Part shown: positions 17,281 through 24,590 of the stretch, piece by piece
Position numbering within the stretch: position 1 is the first letter of the stretch
How the letters are laid out: every line of letters starts with the position of its first letter
Assembly: GCF_000335475.2 (NCBI RefSeq)
Contig: NZ_ANAH02000064.1
Location: 310,001-374,000 of the forward strand
Direction of reading: 5' to 3'
Length of the DNA stretch: 64,000 bases
Origin: Cystobacter fuscus DSM 2262
GTDB lineage: Bacteria; Myxococcota; Myxococcia; Myxococcales; Myxococcaceae
Position numbers and translations under genes: made by a program
The notes under the pieces: model-generated
Told to the model about the DNA's origin: nothing
Databases searched by the model: none
What the model saw: the letters and a program-made list of their open reading frames with translations, nothing else

Positions 17281-19308
17281 TCACGGCGGGGTGGGCGTCG
17301 CGTCGAAGGTCAACTGCTGGTCGGGCTCCAGCCGGAAGGTCTTCTCCCAGCGGCCCTCCCCGGAGGTGACGACGAGCTGGTGTTCTCCCTCCCACGGAGA
17401 CAGCTTGCGCCCCGCCTTGTGTCCGTCGAGCAGGATGACGGCGCCCGGAGGCGCGTTCACCTGCACCGAGCCCCGGCCCAACAGGAAGCGCTCGGTCGTC
17501 ACGCCCTGGGGTTTCACGGTGAGGGTGCGGGTGGTGCGCACGCCCTTGGTGGGGATGCTCAACTCCAGCGTGTGGGCACCGGGCGGCAGCGGCACCGTCA
17601 GGGGCGTGTGGCCCAGTGGCTTGCCTCCGAGCGACACCTCCACCTCGGGGAGCACGAAGAGCTGGAGCCGGGTGGTCACCGGGGCGCTCCCGACCGTGGG
17701 CGCCTCCGCGTCCCCGGGCGCGGGCGGCGAGGGAAACGTGCCCGCGGCGAGCACCACGGAGTCCGAGGTCGCGGGAGCCTCGGTGTCCGGCGCGGTGGCC
17801 ATGGCGGGGACCGTGTCCGAGGGCGCGCCCGGCGCCGGGGCCGGTTCGGCGGGCGCTGGGGCCATCGCTTCCGGCGGGGGCTCGGTCTGGGGGAGTGGCT
17901 GCGCGGAGGGCGCGACGGTGGCGACAGGTGGGGCCTCGGGCGCGGCGGGCGGCACCCGCTCGCGCGTGCTCCACACGAAGAGGCCTCCCGCGGCCACGAC
18001 GGCGAACGCGATGGCCAGCGCGCCGACGATCAGGGGCAGGTGCGAGCGGGGCTTGCGTGGCGCGGGCGCCGGGGCCTGCTCCTGCTTCGGCGCGGGGGAC
18101 GGGGGGCGCTGCCGCGGGCGGACGGGCGCGGGCTCCGGCTCCTCGCGGGGCAGGGGCTTGGCCACGCCCGGACGGGCATGCCGGCCGGTGATCTCCAGCA
18201 CCGAGTCCACGGCGTCCGCGTCCTCGTTCTCGAAGGGCACGTCCACGAAGTCGGTACTCACGTCGACCGCGATTTCCGGCTCGGCGGAGGGAAGCGGGGC
18301 CGCCATGGCGCCCGAGGGCCGCCGCGGTGGGGCCGTGACGGCCAGCATCGCTCCCGAGCTCACGGGCGAGGCGCGGCGTCCCACTTCCGCCAGCCCCATC
18401 TCCAGCATCTGGTGCCGCGTGGCCCGCGCGTCGCGGTCCGGCGGGAAGAGCTGGGCGAGGAACTCGGCGAAGACACTGGCCGGGGGGATGACGCCATCGA
18501 CGGCGGCCACCAGGGCCTCGCGGAACTCGAGCGCGTTGGCGTAGCGCTCGTGGACGCGCTTGGCGGTGGCGCGCGTCACCACCGCGGCGAGCGCGCGCGG
18601 CACATCGTTCGGCAGGGCGGGCAGTTGCGCGGTGAGGACGGCCTGATCCCCATCCGGCGCGTCGTGGAAGGGCATGTGCCCCGACAGGCACTCGTGCAGC
18701 AGCAGCCCCAGGAGGAACACGTCGGTGCTCGGGGTCATCGCCCCCCGGCCGCCGTTGAGCTGTTCGGGGGCGCTGTAGTTGCGGCGGTTGCGCACGCGCC
18801 GGCCCGTGCGCTCGCGGGGCGCGACGCTCAGGGCGCCATAGCCCGTCACCTTGCACACACCACTGAAGGAGACCATCACCGTCTCCGGCCGCACGTCCCC
18901 GTGCACCAGCGGCGAGCCATCGTCGTTGCCCGCCAGGTGCGCGTAGTGCAGCCCCATGGCCACGTCCGAGGCGATGAGCGCGGCGAAGGCGGGGGGGATG
19001 CGCGGACGCACCTCCAGCACCCGGCGCAGGGACTCGCCGTTGGCGAACTCGGTGATGCGCGCGAGGCCGGGCTCGAGCTGGGCCAGGCCGTGCACGCGCA
19101 GGATGTTGGGGTGCTCGAGCGCGGAGGCGCGCTGGGTCTCGCGCTTGAGCTGCACGGACAGCTCCGCGTCCCGGGCCACATCGGGCGGTGCCCACACGAG
19201 CACCACCGGCCGGGGCGCCCGGCCCTCCTCGAGCGCGAGCCCGAGGAAGGCCCGCGAGCCCTCTCCCGAGAGAAGTGGCCCCAGGGAATGGTAGCGAACC
19301 GAATTCAT
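17281..19308 (-). CDS. Membrane-anchored pseudokinase with PEGA-like C-terminal domains
   Basis: 675 residues. The N-terminal ~270 residues follow the Ser/Thr kinase fold, but every catalytic motif is altered. The VAIK lysine is absent ('VVLVWAPP'), HRD is HGD (136-138), the following Asn is Thr143, and DFG is GYG (156-158). A long Pro-rich region leads to a membrane helix at ~430-450, then another Ala/Pro-rich region. The C-terminus has PEGA-like units ('GGKPLGHTPLTVPLPPGAH', 'PPGAVILLDGHKAGRK'). The likely role is a phosphorylation-independent scaffold or a sensor linking cytoplasm and envelope. It starts 49 bp after the htrA-like gene on the same strand. Confidence 0.8.
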   Translation of the reverse strand: MNSVRYHSLGPLLSGEGSRAFLGLALEEGRAPRPVVLVWAPPDVARDAELSVQLKRETQRASALEHPNILRVHGLAQLEPGLARITEFANGESLRRVLEVRPRIPPAFAALIASDVAMGLHYAHLAGNDDGSPLVHGDVRPETVMVSFSGVCKVTGYGALSVAPRERTGRRVRNRRNYSAPEQLNGGRGAMTPSTDVFLLGLLLHECLSGHMPFHDAPDGDQAVLTAQLPALPNDVPRALAAVVTRATAKRVHERYANALEFREALVAAVDGVIPPASVFAEFLAQLFPPDRDARATRHQMLEMGLAEVGRRASPVSSGAMLAVTAPPRRPSGAMAAPLPSAEPEIAVDVSTDFVDVPFENEDADAVDSVLEITGRHARPGVAKPLPREEPEPAPVRPRQRPPSPAPKQEQAPAPAPRKPRSHLPLIVGALAIAFAVVAAGGLFVWSTRERVPPAAPEAPPVATVAPSAQPLPQTEPPPEAMAPAPAEPAPAPGAPSDTVPAMATAPDTEAPATSDSVVLAAGTFPSPPAPGDAEAPTVGSAPVTTRLQLFVLPEVEVSLGGKPLGHTPLTVPLPPGAHTLELSIPTKGVRTTRTLTVKPQGVTTERFLLGRGSVQVNAPPGAVILLDGHKAGRKLSPWEGEHQLVVTSGEGRWEKTFRLEPDQQLTFDATPTPP

Positions 19309-19357
19309 TGGAGCCCCATGCTAGAGGTCCCGGGCCGGGCTTCGCTAGGGCCCCTGC

Positions 19358-20686
19358 CTAGAAAGGCAGGGTGACGTGGTAGCCGTAGCGGCCACGTCGC
19401 ACGACCAGCAGCACGCTGCGGCTGCCCCGGGCCGACAGCAGCGCTTCCTGGAAGGCCGCGGGCTCGGTGGTGGGCTGGTTGTTGATGCGCGTGATGAGAT
19501 CCCCCGGCTCCAGGCCCACCTCGTCCGCCGCCGAGCCGGGACGCACCGACTGCACCGCCATGGCGCCGCGCACCGGCTTCACCCGCAGTCCCAGGCGGTT
19601 CCATCCCAGCGCCTCCACGAGCTGGGGAGGAAACTCCACGGGTGTCACCTGGAGTGTCTTCGACTCGCCATCCCGGAAGACGACGAGGGGGAAGGCGGCG
19701 CGCGCGGGGTAGCCGCGGGCGCGGGTGACGTAGTCCTCGGCATCGGAGATGCGGGCGCCGCCCATCTCGGCGACCACATCGCCCCGGCGCACGCCCGCCT
19801 GCTCGGCGGGGCTGCCTGGCTCCACCTCCCGGGCGACGACGCCGTAGGTGCGATCCCAGCCGAGCTGCCGGGCCAGCCGCGGCGACAGCCCCTCCACCTC
19901 CAGGCCGACCCAGGCGGGGCGCACCTTTCCGAAGCGGGTGAGCTCGTCCATGATGCGGCGCACCTTGTCCGCGGGGATGGCGAAGCCAATGCCCTGGGCG
20001 CTCGCGAAGATGGCGGTGTTGATGCCGATGACATCTCCGTCCACGTTGAGCAGCGGCCCGCCCGAGTTGCCGGGGTTGATGGCCGCGTCCGTCTGGATGA
20101 AGTCGTTGTAGGTGCGCCCGTCCGCCTTGAAGGTGCGGCCGGTGGCGCTCACCACGCCCGACGTCACCGTCTTGCTCAACCCGAAGGGGCTGCCAATGGC
20201 CACCACCGTCTCGCCGATCATCAGATCCGCGCTGGTGCCCAGCTTCGCCGCGGGCAGGGGCTGCTTGGAGTTCACCTTGAGCACGGCCAGATCGTTGTTG
20301 GCGTCGCTGCCCACCACCTCGGCCTCCAGCTCACGCCCGTCGGCCAGCACCACGTGGATGGCGGAGGCGCCCCGGATGACGTGATCATTGGTGATGATGA
20401 CGCCGCTTGCGTCCACGAGCACCCCGCTGCCCAGCCCCTGGGTGCGCTGGGCTTGCGGCGGCGCGCCGAAGAACTCCTCCATGATGGAGCGCCGTCCGCG
20501 GAACGGGGACTCCACCTCCTGCTCGGTCCCGATGAAGACGACGGCGGGGGACACCTTCTGCACCACCTCCACCACCTCGTTGCGCCGCCGGGCCAGGTCC
20601 GCCCGGGCCTCCTCGCCTCCGCCTCCCACCATCGCCAGCACCGCGAGCATCCCCAGGCCCATCCGCACTGTTTGGGTCGTCTTCAC
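19358..20686 (-). CDS. HtrA/DegP-type periplasmic serine protease
   Basis: 442 residues from GTG 20686, with a GAGGAG ribosome-binding site upstream and a signal peptide ending near 'EEARA'. The trypsin-like domain has the full triad: His102 ('TNDHVIRG'), Asp132 ('NNDLAVLKV') and Ser208 ('NPGNSGGPLL'). Two PDZ domains follow (~250-340 and ~355-440). It degrades or chaperones misfolded envelope proteins. It is upstream of, and probably co-transcribed with, the membrane pseudokinase. The longer open frame upstream lacks protein-like sequence and was not used. Confidence 0.9.
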   Translation of the reverse strand: MKTTQTVRMGLGMLAVLAMVGGGGEEARADLARRRNEVVEVVQKVSPAVVFIGTEQEVESPFRGRRSIMEEFFGAPPQAQRTQGLGSGVLVDASGVIITNDHVIRGASAIHVVLADGRELEAEVVGSDANNDLAVLKVNSKQPLPAAKLGTSADLMIGETVVAIGSPFGLSKTVTSGVVSATGRTFKADGRTYNDFIQTDAAINPGNSGGPLLNVDGDVIGINTAIFASAQGIGFAIPADKVRRIMDELTRFGKVRPAWVGLEVEGLSPRLARQLGWDRTYGVVAREVEPGSPAEQAGVRRGDVVAEMGGARISDAEDYVTRARGYPARAAFPLVVFRDGESKTLQVTPVEFPPQLVEALGWNRLGLRVKPVRGAMAVQSVRPGSAADEVGLEPGDLITRINNQPTTEPAAFQEALLSARGSRSVLLVVRRGRYGYHVTLPF

Positions 20687-20824
20687 GTCCTTGGTCTCCT
20701 CTGTTGCTCGGACGCCCCGCGGGAGGCGGGCCGCCCGTTGAATGTCGGGAACTCCGCAATGATAGCGGCATTCCCAAAACGGGGCTGGACGGGTGGGGGG
20801 GCCGCCTGACTGGATGGGAGCCCT

Positions 20825-21832
20825 ATGAGTCTCGTCCTGGTGGTGGACGATGAGCCCGCGGTGCTCGAGGTTCTCAGTCAGGTGGTGGAGGATCTGGGTC
20901 ACGATGTGATCCAGGCGCGTGATGGCGAGGAGGCCTGGAGCCTCGCGCGCGCGCGCCGGCCCCAACTGGTGGTGACGGACCACATGATGCCGCGCCTGAG
21001 CGGCCTGGATCTGTGTCGGCGGATGCGCGGCGACGAGCTGCTGGGCCGGGTGCCCATCATCCTGTTGAGCGCGGTGCTTCCGCACGGAGCGCCCGAGGCC
21101 TACGCCTTCCTCCACAAGCCCTTCGAAATCACGGACTTCGAGGGGTTGGTGCGCAAGGCGCTGGCGCATGCGCCCAAGCCCAAGCCACTGGAGGGCACGT
21201 CCGCGGTGGAGCGGCTGGGGGATTGGGTGGCCGAGGGCTTCGCGCGGCCGCTGTCCTCGGCGCGCTCCGAGCTGGAGCGGCTGCGGGAGCAGGGGCGGGC
21301 GAACGGCGACTCGCTGCACCGGATCGGCGAGCATCTGCGGACGCTGGAGGGCCTGACGCGCGACTTCCAGGAGGCGGCGCACCTGGCGGCGCACGCGGTG
21401 ACGCTGCGGCCGGTGATGGCGGACCTGAGTGCCCGGTTGCGCCAGGCGTGGGAGACCTCGCGCCAGCGCCAGCCCGGGGTGCTCTGGAACGTGCATGTGC
21501 CGAGCGAGCCGGTGGAGCTGCGCTTCGATCCGGAGCGCGTACAGCGCATGCTGGACGCGCTGCTGGAGCAGGCGGGGCGGCATGGGGGCGAGGTCCGGGT
21601 GGAGGTGGAGTCCACTCCCGCGATGGTGACGATGCGGGTGAGGGATCAGGGGCCGGAGCTGACGGAGGAGGAGCGACAGCGGCTCTTCGAGCCCTTCCGG
21701 GCCCAGGGCTCGACGGGACGGCTGGGGCTGTATATCGCCTCGGAGCTGGCGCGGCTGCATGGAGGGGGGCTGTCGGTGGAGTCCACGGGCAGCGAGGGCA
21801 CGACGTTCAGCGTGGTCCTGCCCCGGGGCTGA
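20825..21832 (+). CDS. REC-HATPase hybrid regulator lacking a canonical H-box
   Basis: 335 residues from ATG 20825. Residues 1-120 are a receiver domain (acidic 'VVDDEP', phospho-acceptor Asp52 in 'VVTDHMMP', Lys in 'LHKPFE'). Residues ~135-215 are helical and would form a DHp-like dimer, but no 'HExRTPL' H-box is visible. Residues ~225-335 are a histidine-kinase ATPase domain with 'FEPFRAQGSTGRLGLYIAS' (G2-like) and a terminal 'GTTFSVVLPRG'. The order receiver first, ATPase last, without the phospho-His, is unusual. It is the first gene of an apparent four-gene operon. Confidence 0.75.
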   Translation: MSLVLVVDDEPAVLEVLSQVVEDLGHDVIQARDGEEAWSLARARRPQLVVTDHMMPRLSGLDLCRRMRGDELLGRVPIILLSAVLPHGAPEAYAFLHKPFEITDFEGLVRKALAHAPKPKPLEGTSAVERLGDWVAEGFARPLSSARSELERLREQGRANGDSLHRIGEHLRTLEGLTRDFQEAAHLAAHAVTLRPVMADLSARLRQAWETSRQRQPGVLWNVHVPSEPVELRFDPERVQRMLDALLEQAGRHGGEVRVEVESTPAMVTMRVRDQGPELTEEERQRLFEPFRAQGSTGRLGLYIASELARLHGGGLSVESTGSEGTTFSVVLPRG

Positions 21833-21892
21833 GCGGCGGTGGTGGCACGAGCGCCTGCCCCAGGTTCGTGGGGAGAAAGGGTGGGATGACTG

Positions 21893-22294
21893 TTGCGGGC
21901 TGGCGATCTTCCCGAGGATGTCCGGCGGCTCATCGCCGAGAACATCGACTCCGTGGAGCAACTGGAGATTCTCCTGCTGTTGTTGCAGCACCCGGACAGG
22001 AACTGGAACGCGGAGTCGGTGGCTCGCGAGCTGCGGATCTCCCCGATCTCCGCGGGTGAACGGCTGGAGGACCTGACCTACGACGGGTTCCTGGCCCGGG
22101 CCGAGGGGAGCGAGGCCGGGTATCGCTATGGTCCGGAGAGTGCCGCGCTGGATGCGGCGGTGCGCGGGCTGGCCACGGCGTATCCCACGCGCCGGGTGAC
22201 CGTCATCAACCTCATCTTCTCCAAACCGGTCGACAAGATTCGAACCTTCGCCGACGCCTTCCAGCTGCGGAAGAAGGGGGATGACAATGGCTGA
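21893..22294 (+). CDS. Small winged-helix-like regulator
   Basis: 133 residues starting at TTG 21893; no ATG or GTG in frame is available without cutting into the domain. The N-terminal ~75 residues form a helix-turn-helix ('NAESVARELRISPISAGERLEDLTYDG'), read as a winged helix. The tail is helical ('VTVINLIFSKPVDKIRTFAD') and may mediate dimerisation. It overlaps the next gene by 14 bp and follows the REC-HATPase gene by 60 bp, so it likely regulates or partners with the two small membrane proteins downstream. Confidence 0.65.
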   Translation: MRAGDLPEDVRRLIAENIDSVEQLEILLLLLQHPDRNWNAESVARELRISPISAGERLEDLTYDGFLARAEGSEAGYRYGPESAALDAAVRGLATAYPTRRVTVINLIFSKPVDKIRTFADAFQLRKKGDDNG

Positions 22295-22544
22295 CGTGGT
22301 CTTCCTTTTGTGCGCGGCGACGAGCCTGGCCTGCGCGGTGCTGCTCCTGCGCGGCTATGCCCGCAACCGGGTGCGCCTGCTGCTGTGGAGCAGCCTGTGC
22401 TTCGTCGGGCTGACGGTGAACAACGCGCTGCTGGTGCTGGACAAGCTGATCCTCCCCGGCCGGGATCTGCTGTTGTTCCGCAACCTGTCCGGGTTCCTGG
22501 CGCTCGCGCTCCTGGTGTATGGCCTCGTGTGGGATTCCGAATGA
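22281..22544 (+). CDS. DUF5985-type small membrane protein (first copy)
   Basis: 87 residues with three predicted membrane helices (~4-22, ~30-50, ~62-83) and basic loops ('RGYARNRVR'). ATG 22281 overlaps the winged-helix gene; an alternative ATG is at 22287. Its stop overlaps the start of the next gene (ATGA). The pattern matches the small DUF5985 family often found as tandem pairs in myxobacteria. The function is unknown. Confidence 0.65.
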   Translation: MTMADVVFLLCAATSLACAVLLLRGYARNRVRLLLWSSLCFVGLTVNNALLVLDKLILPGRDLLLFRNLSGFLALALLVYGLVWDSE

Positions 22545-22825
22545 ACGACTTCCTCTCCGGCATGACCTCGGGTCTGTGCCTCGTCGCGGGGCTGTTCTTC
22601 CTCCGCTTCTGGAGGAAGACGGGTGATCGCTTCTTCGGGTTCTTCGCCGCCTCCTTCGGGATGATGGCATTGCACCGGGTGATGATGATGCTCCTGAGGG
22701 ACAGCGAGAACGAGCACGTCCTCAAGGTGTATCTCATCCGGCTGCTCTCCTTCGTGCTCATCCTGGTGGCCATCGCGGACAAGAATTGGGCGAGGCCTCG
22801 CGGCAAGCGCCGGCCGGCGAGGTGA
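22541..22825 (+). CDS. DUF5985-type small membrane protein (second copy)
   Basis: 94 residues with three predicted membrane helices and a basic C-terminal tail ('RPRGKRRPAR'). It starts at ATG 22541, overlapping the previous stop by 4 bp. It is related in layout to the preceding 87-residue protein but diverged in sequence, so the two may form a heteromeric membrane pair. The function is unknown. A perfect GC hairpin 9 bp after the stop probably ends the operon. Confidence 0.65.
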   Translation: MNDFLSGMTSGLCLVAGLFFLRFWRKTGDRFFGFFAASFGMMALHRVMMMLLRDSENEHVLKVYLIRLLSFVLILVAIADKNWARPRGKRRPAR

Positions 22826-22834
22826 GGCGCCCAC

Positions 22835-22854
22835 CGCGCGGGCCGCTCCGCGCG
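22835..22854 (+). terminator. GC-rich hairpin after the DUF5985 operon
   Basis: CGCGCGG (22835-22841) and CCGCGCG (22848-22854) form a perfect 7-bp stem with a 6-nt loop just after the last stop codon. There is no T run. Confidence 0.45.
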
Positions 22855-22948
22855 TGAATGGTTCAAATCCAACGACGGCAGGCACTCCAGGACAGAGGGG
22901 TGTTCGCGGGGCCTGGTGCTATTCATTTCCTTGTACCAGGAGACAACC

Positions 22949-23524
22949 ATGCCGACACCGCATCGCGCCGCCGTCGTTTTGTCATTGGCCGCCCTCCTGG
23001 GGGGCTGTGACTCCGAGGTGCCGCTGGACCATCAGGCAAGGAGTGGCGCGAGGCTGGGAGAGGCTTTGATTCCCGAGCCGCCCGCGCTCGCGGATCCTTG
23101 CGCGGACGCCACGGGCCCGGGCACCTACAAGGGCTATACGTGCGGCGGTTCGACCCACTTCATCACCACCGAGCGCATCTCCTGTCAGGATGCGCGCCGC
23201 AAATGCACGCGCAAGGCCGAGGCCAATCCTGGGACGAGCTTCTACTGTACGTGGAATGATCGGCTCGTCTACCGCGAGGAGGTGGACGCCGGGGCCTGCA
23301 ATCCGCTCGTCTGTCAGATTTCCTCGGGAACCGGCACGTACCGGGGCTACATCTGCGGTTCTCACAACTTCATCACGACCAACAATACCCCCTGCCAGGA
23401 CGCGCTGGACAACTGCGCCCTCAACGCCGCGAACAATCCCAATCGGAGCTTCGTCTGCACGTGGAATGGCACCGAGGTCTTCCGCAGGGAACTGCTCCCA
23501 GGCAGCTGCGATGGCCTGCCGTGA
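22949..23524 (+). CDS. Lipoprotein with two tandem Cys-rich ~60-residue repeats
   Basis: 191 residues from ATG 22949, with AGGAG at 22938-22942. The signal peptide ends in a lipobox ('LAALLGGC'). The mature part holds two homologous units, each of the form 'GTYxGYxCG...FITT...CQDA...C......C-T-W-N...F/YRxExxxGxC', with five Cys per unit. The two copies share most positions, which indicates internal duplication. Disulphide-stabilised surface exposure is likely. No known domain was recognised. Confidence 0.7.
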   Translation: MPTPHRAAVVLSLAALLGGCDSEVPLDHQARSGARLGEALIPEPPALADPCADATGPGTYKGYTCGGSTHFITTERISCQDARRKCTRKAEANPGTSFYCTWNDRLVYREEVDAGACNPLVCQISSGTGTYRGYICGSHNFITTNNTPCQDALDNCALNAANNPNRSFVCTWNGTEVFRRELLPGSCDGLP

Positions 23525-23590
23525 TCCCCTGGCCTCGCACGGGTGTTGATAACGAAGGGCCGAAAGGCTCTCCATCACCGAGGGACTGTC

Positions 23591-24370
23591 ATGATGCGCC
23601 GCCTGCTCATCCTTGAAGTGTTTCTGCTGGCCGCGGGTTGTGGGGGAGGTGTGGCGCCACCCCAGGAGGAAGACCCGGGGCCAGGGACCGTGAAGAACGA
23701 ATTGGCGTTCTTCGACTACAGCGCCTCCCACACGAATAGCGCGCAGGACCCCGACAACTCGGCGAGCAGTGAGATCTCCCTGACCAAGGGGGAGACGGTC
23801 ATGCTGGGGACCTGCGGGTTGACCGACAGCGCGTTCACGGGCGACACCTACCTTCGCCTCTATGGTTCATCGGTCCAGGTGGCCGCCAACGATGACTCCG
23901 AATCCTGTGGACTGGACTCCGTGGGCTCCAGAATCGTCTATACGGCCCCGGTCGCGGGGATCTACACGCTCCGGGCGGGATGCTTCGACGTCGGCGCCTG
24001 CTCGGGCACGGTCGCGCTCTCGCGCCGCAAGGCGACCTTCGCCGCTCCCAGCTTGCGCAACACCCACGACGCGACCGTCAACACCTTCAACAAGCAGTAT
24101 TACTTCAACGGAGGAGAGGTCCTCCGCGTCAGCACCTGCGGCACGACGGCCTTTGGTGCCAGCGCCAGTGGGGACACCCTCCTGCGGCTCTTCCAGCAGC
24201 GCAACGGCGGCTACACGACCGAGGTCGCGAACAACGACAACGCGGGAGCACTCTGCTCGAGCGCGGCCGAGATCGTCTACGCCATTCCCTCCGCCGGGTA
24301 CTACCAGATCCGGGTGGGTTGCGCCGCCAACACGGCGTGCGGTGCGACCGTCGCGGTCTACATCGAATAG
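23591..24370 (+). CDS. Lipoprotein with two pre-peptidase-C-like (PPC) domains
   Basis: 259 residues from ATG 23591 with a GAGGGA ribosome-binding site; a second ATG follows directly. The lipobox is 'LLAAGC'. Two ~95-residue beta-sandwich units follow, each with a 'GDTxLRLY/F' strand, 'NDDSESC'/'NDNAGALC' acidic turns and a closing 'AGIYTLRAGC'/'AGYYQIRVGC' strand. This is the pattern of PPC domains, which bind calcium and sit at the ends of secreted enzymes. Here they occur without an enzyme. It has the same orientation as the preceding Cys-rich lipoprotein. Confidence 0.7.
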   Translation: MMRRLLILEVFLLAAGCGGGVAPPQEEDPGPGTVKNELAFFDYSASHTNSAQDPDNSASSEISLTKGETVMLGTCGLTDSAFTGDTYLRLYGSSVQVAANDDSESCGLDSVGSRIVYTAPVAGIYTLRAGCFDVGACSGTVALSRRKATFAAPSLRNTHDATVNTFNKQYYFNGGEVLRVSTCGTTAFGASASGDTLLRLFQQRNGGYTTEVANNDNAGALCSSAAEIVYAIPSAGYYQIRVGCAANTACGATVAVYIE

Positions 24371-24374
24371 CGCT

Positions 24375-24389
24375 GGGCCCCATGGGCCC
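24375..24389 (+). terminator. Short palindromic hairpin after the PPC lipoprotein gene
   Basis: GGGCCC-CAT-GGGCCC starts 4 bp after the stop codon. The stem is 6 bp, the loop 3 nt, and there is no T tract. Nothing else recognisable lies in the following ~200 bp before the histidine kinase gene. Confidence 0.3.
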
Positions 24390-24590
24390 GCCCCGCCAGG
24401 CAAGGGGGCGGCCGGAAGCATGGCGGAACGCGCGGGACCTGCCCTCCGGGGCGGCGTCGTCGAGCGGGAATGCTCTCACATGTCCGCCCGCTGGCTCGGG
24501 GGCAGTCCTCTTCCCATGCGCTGCTTATCTCCATCGCATGGTCCATCGGGATGGAGCCGCTGTCTCCACTGCTGGGAGAGGAATGCCGCC

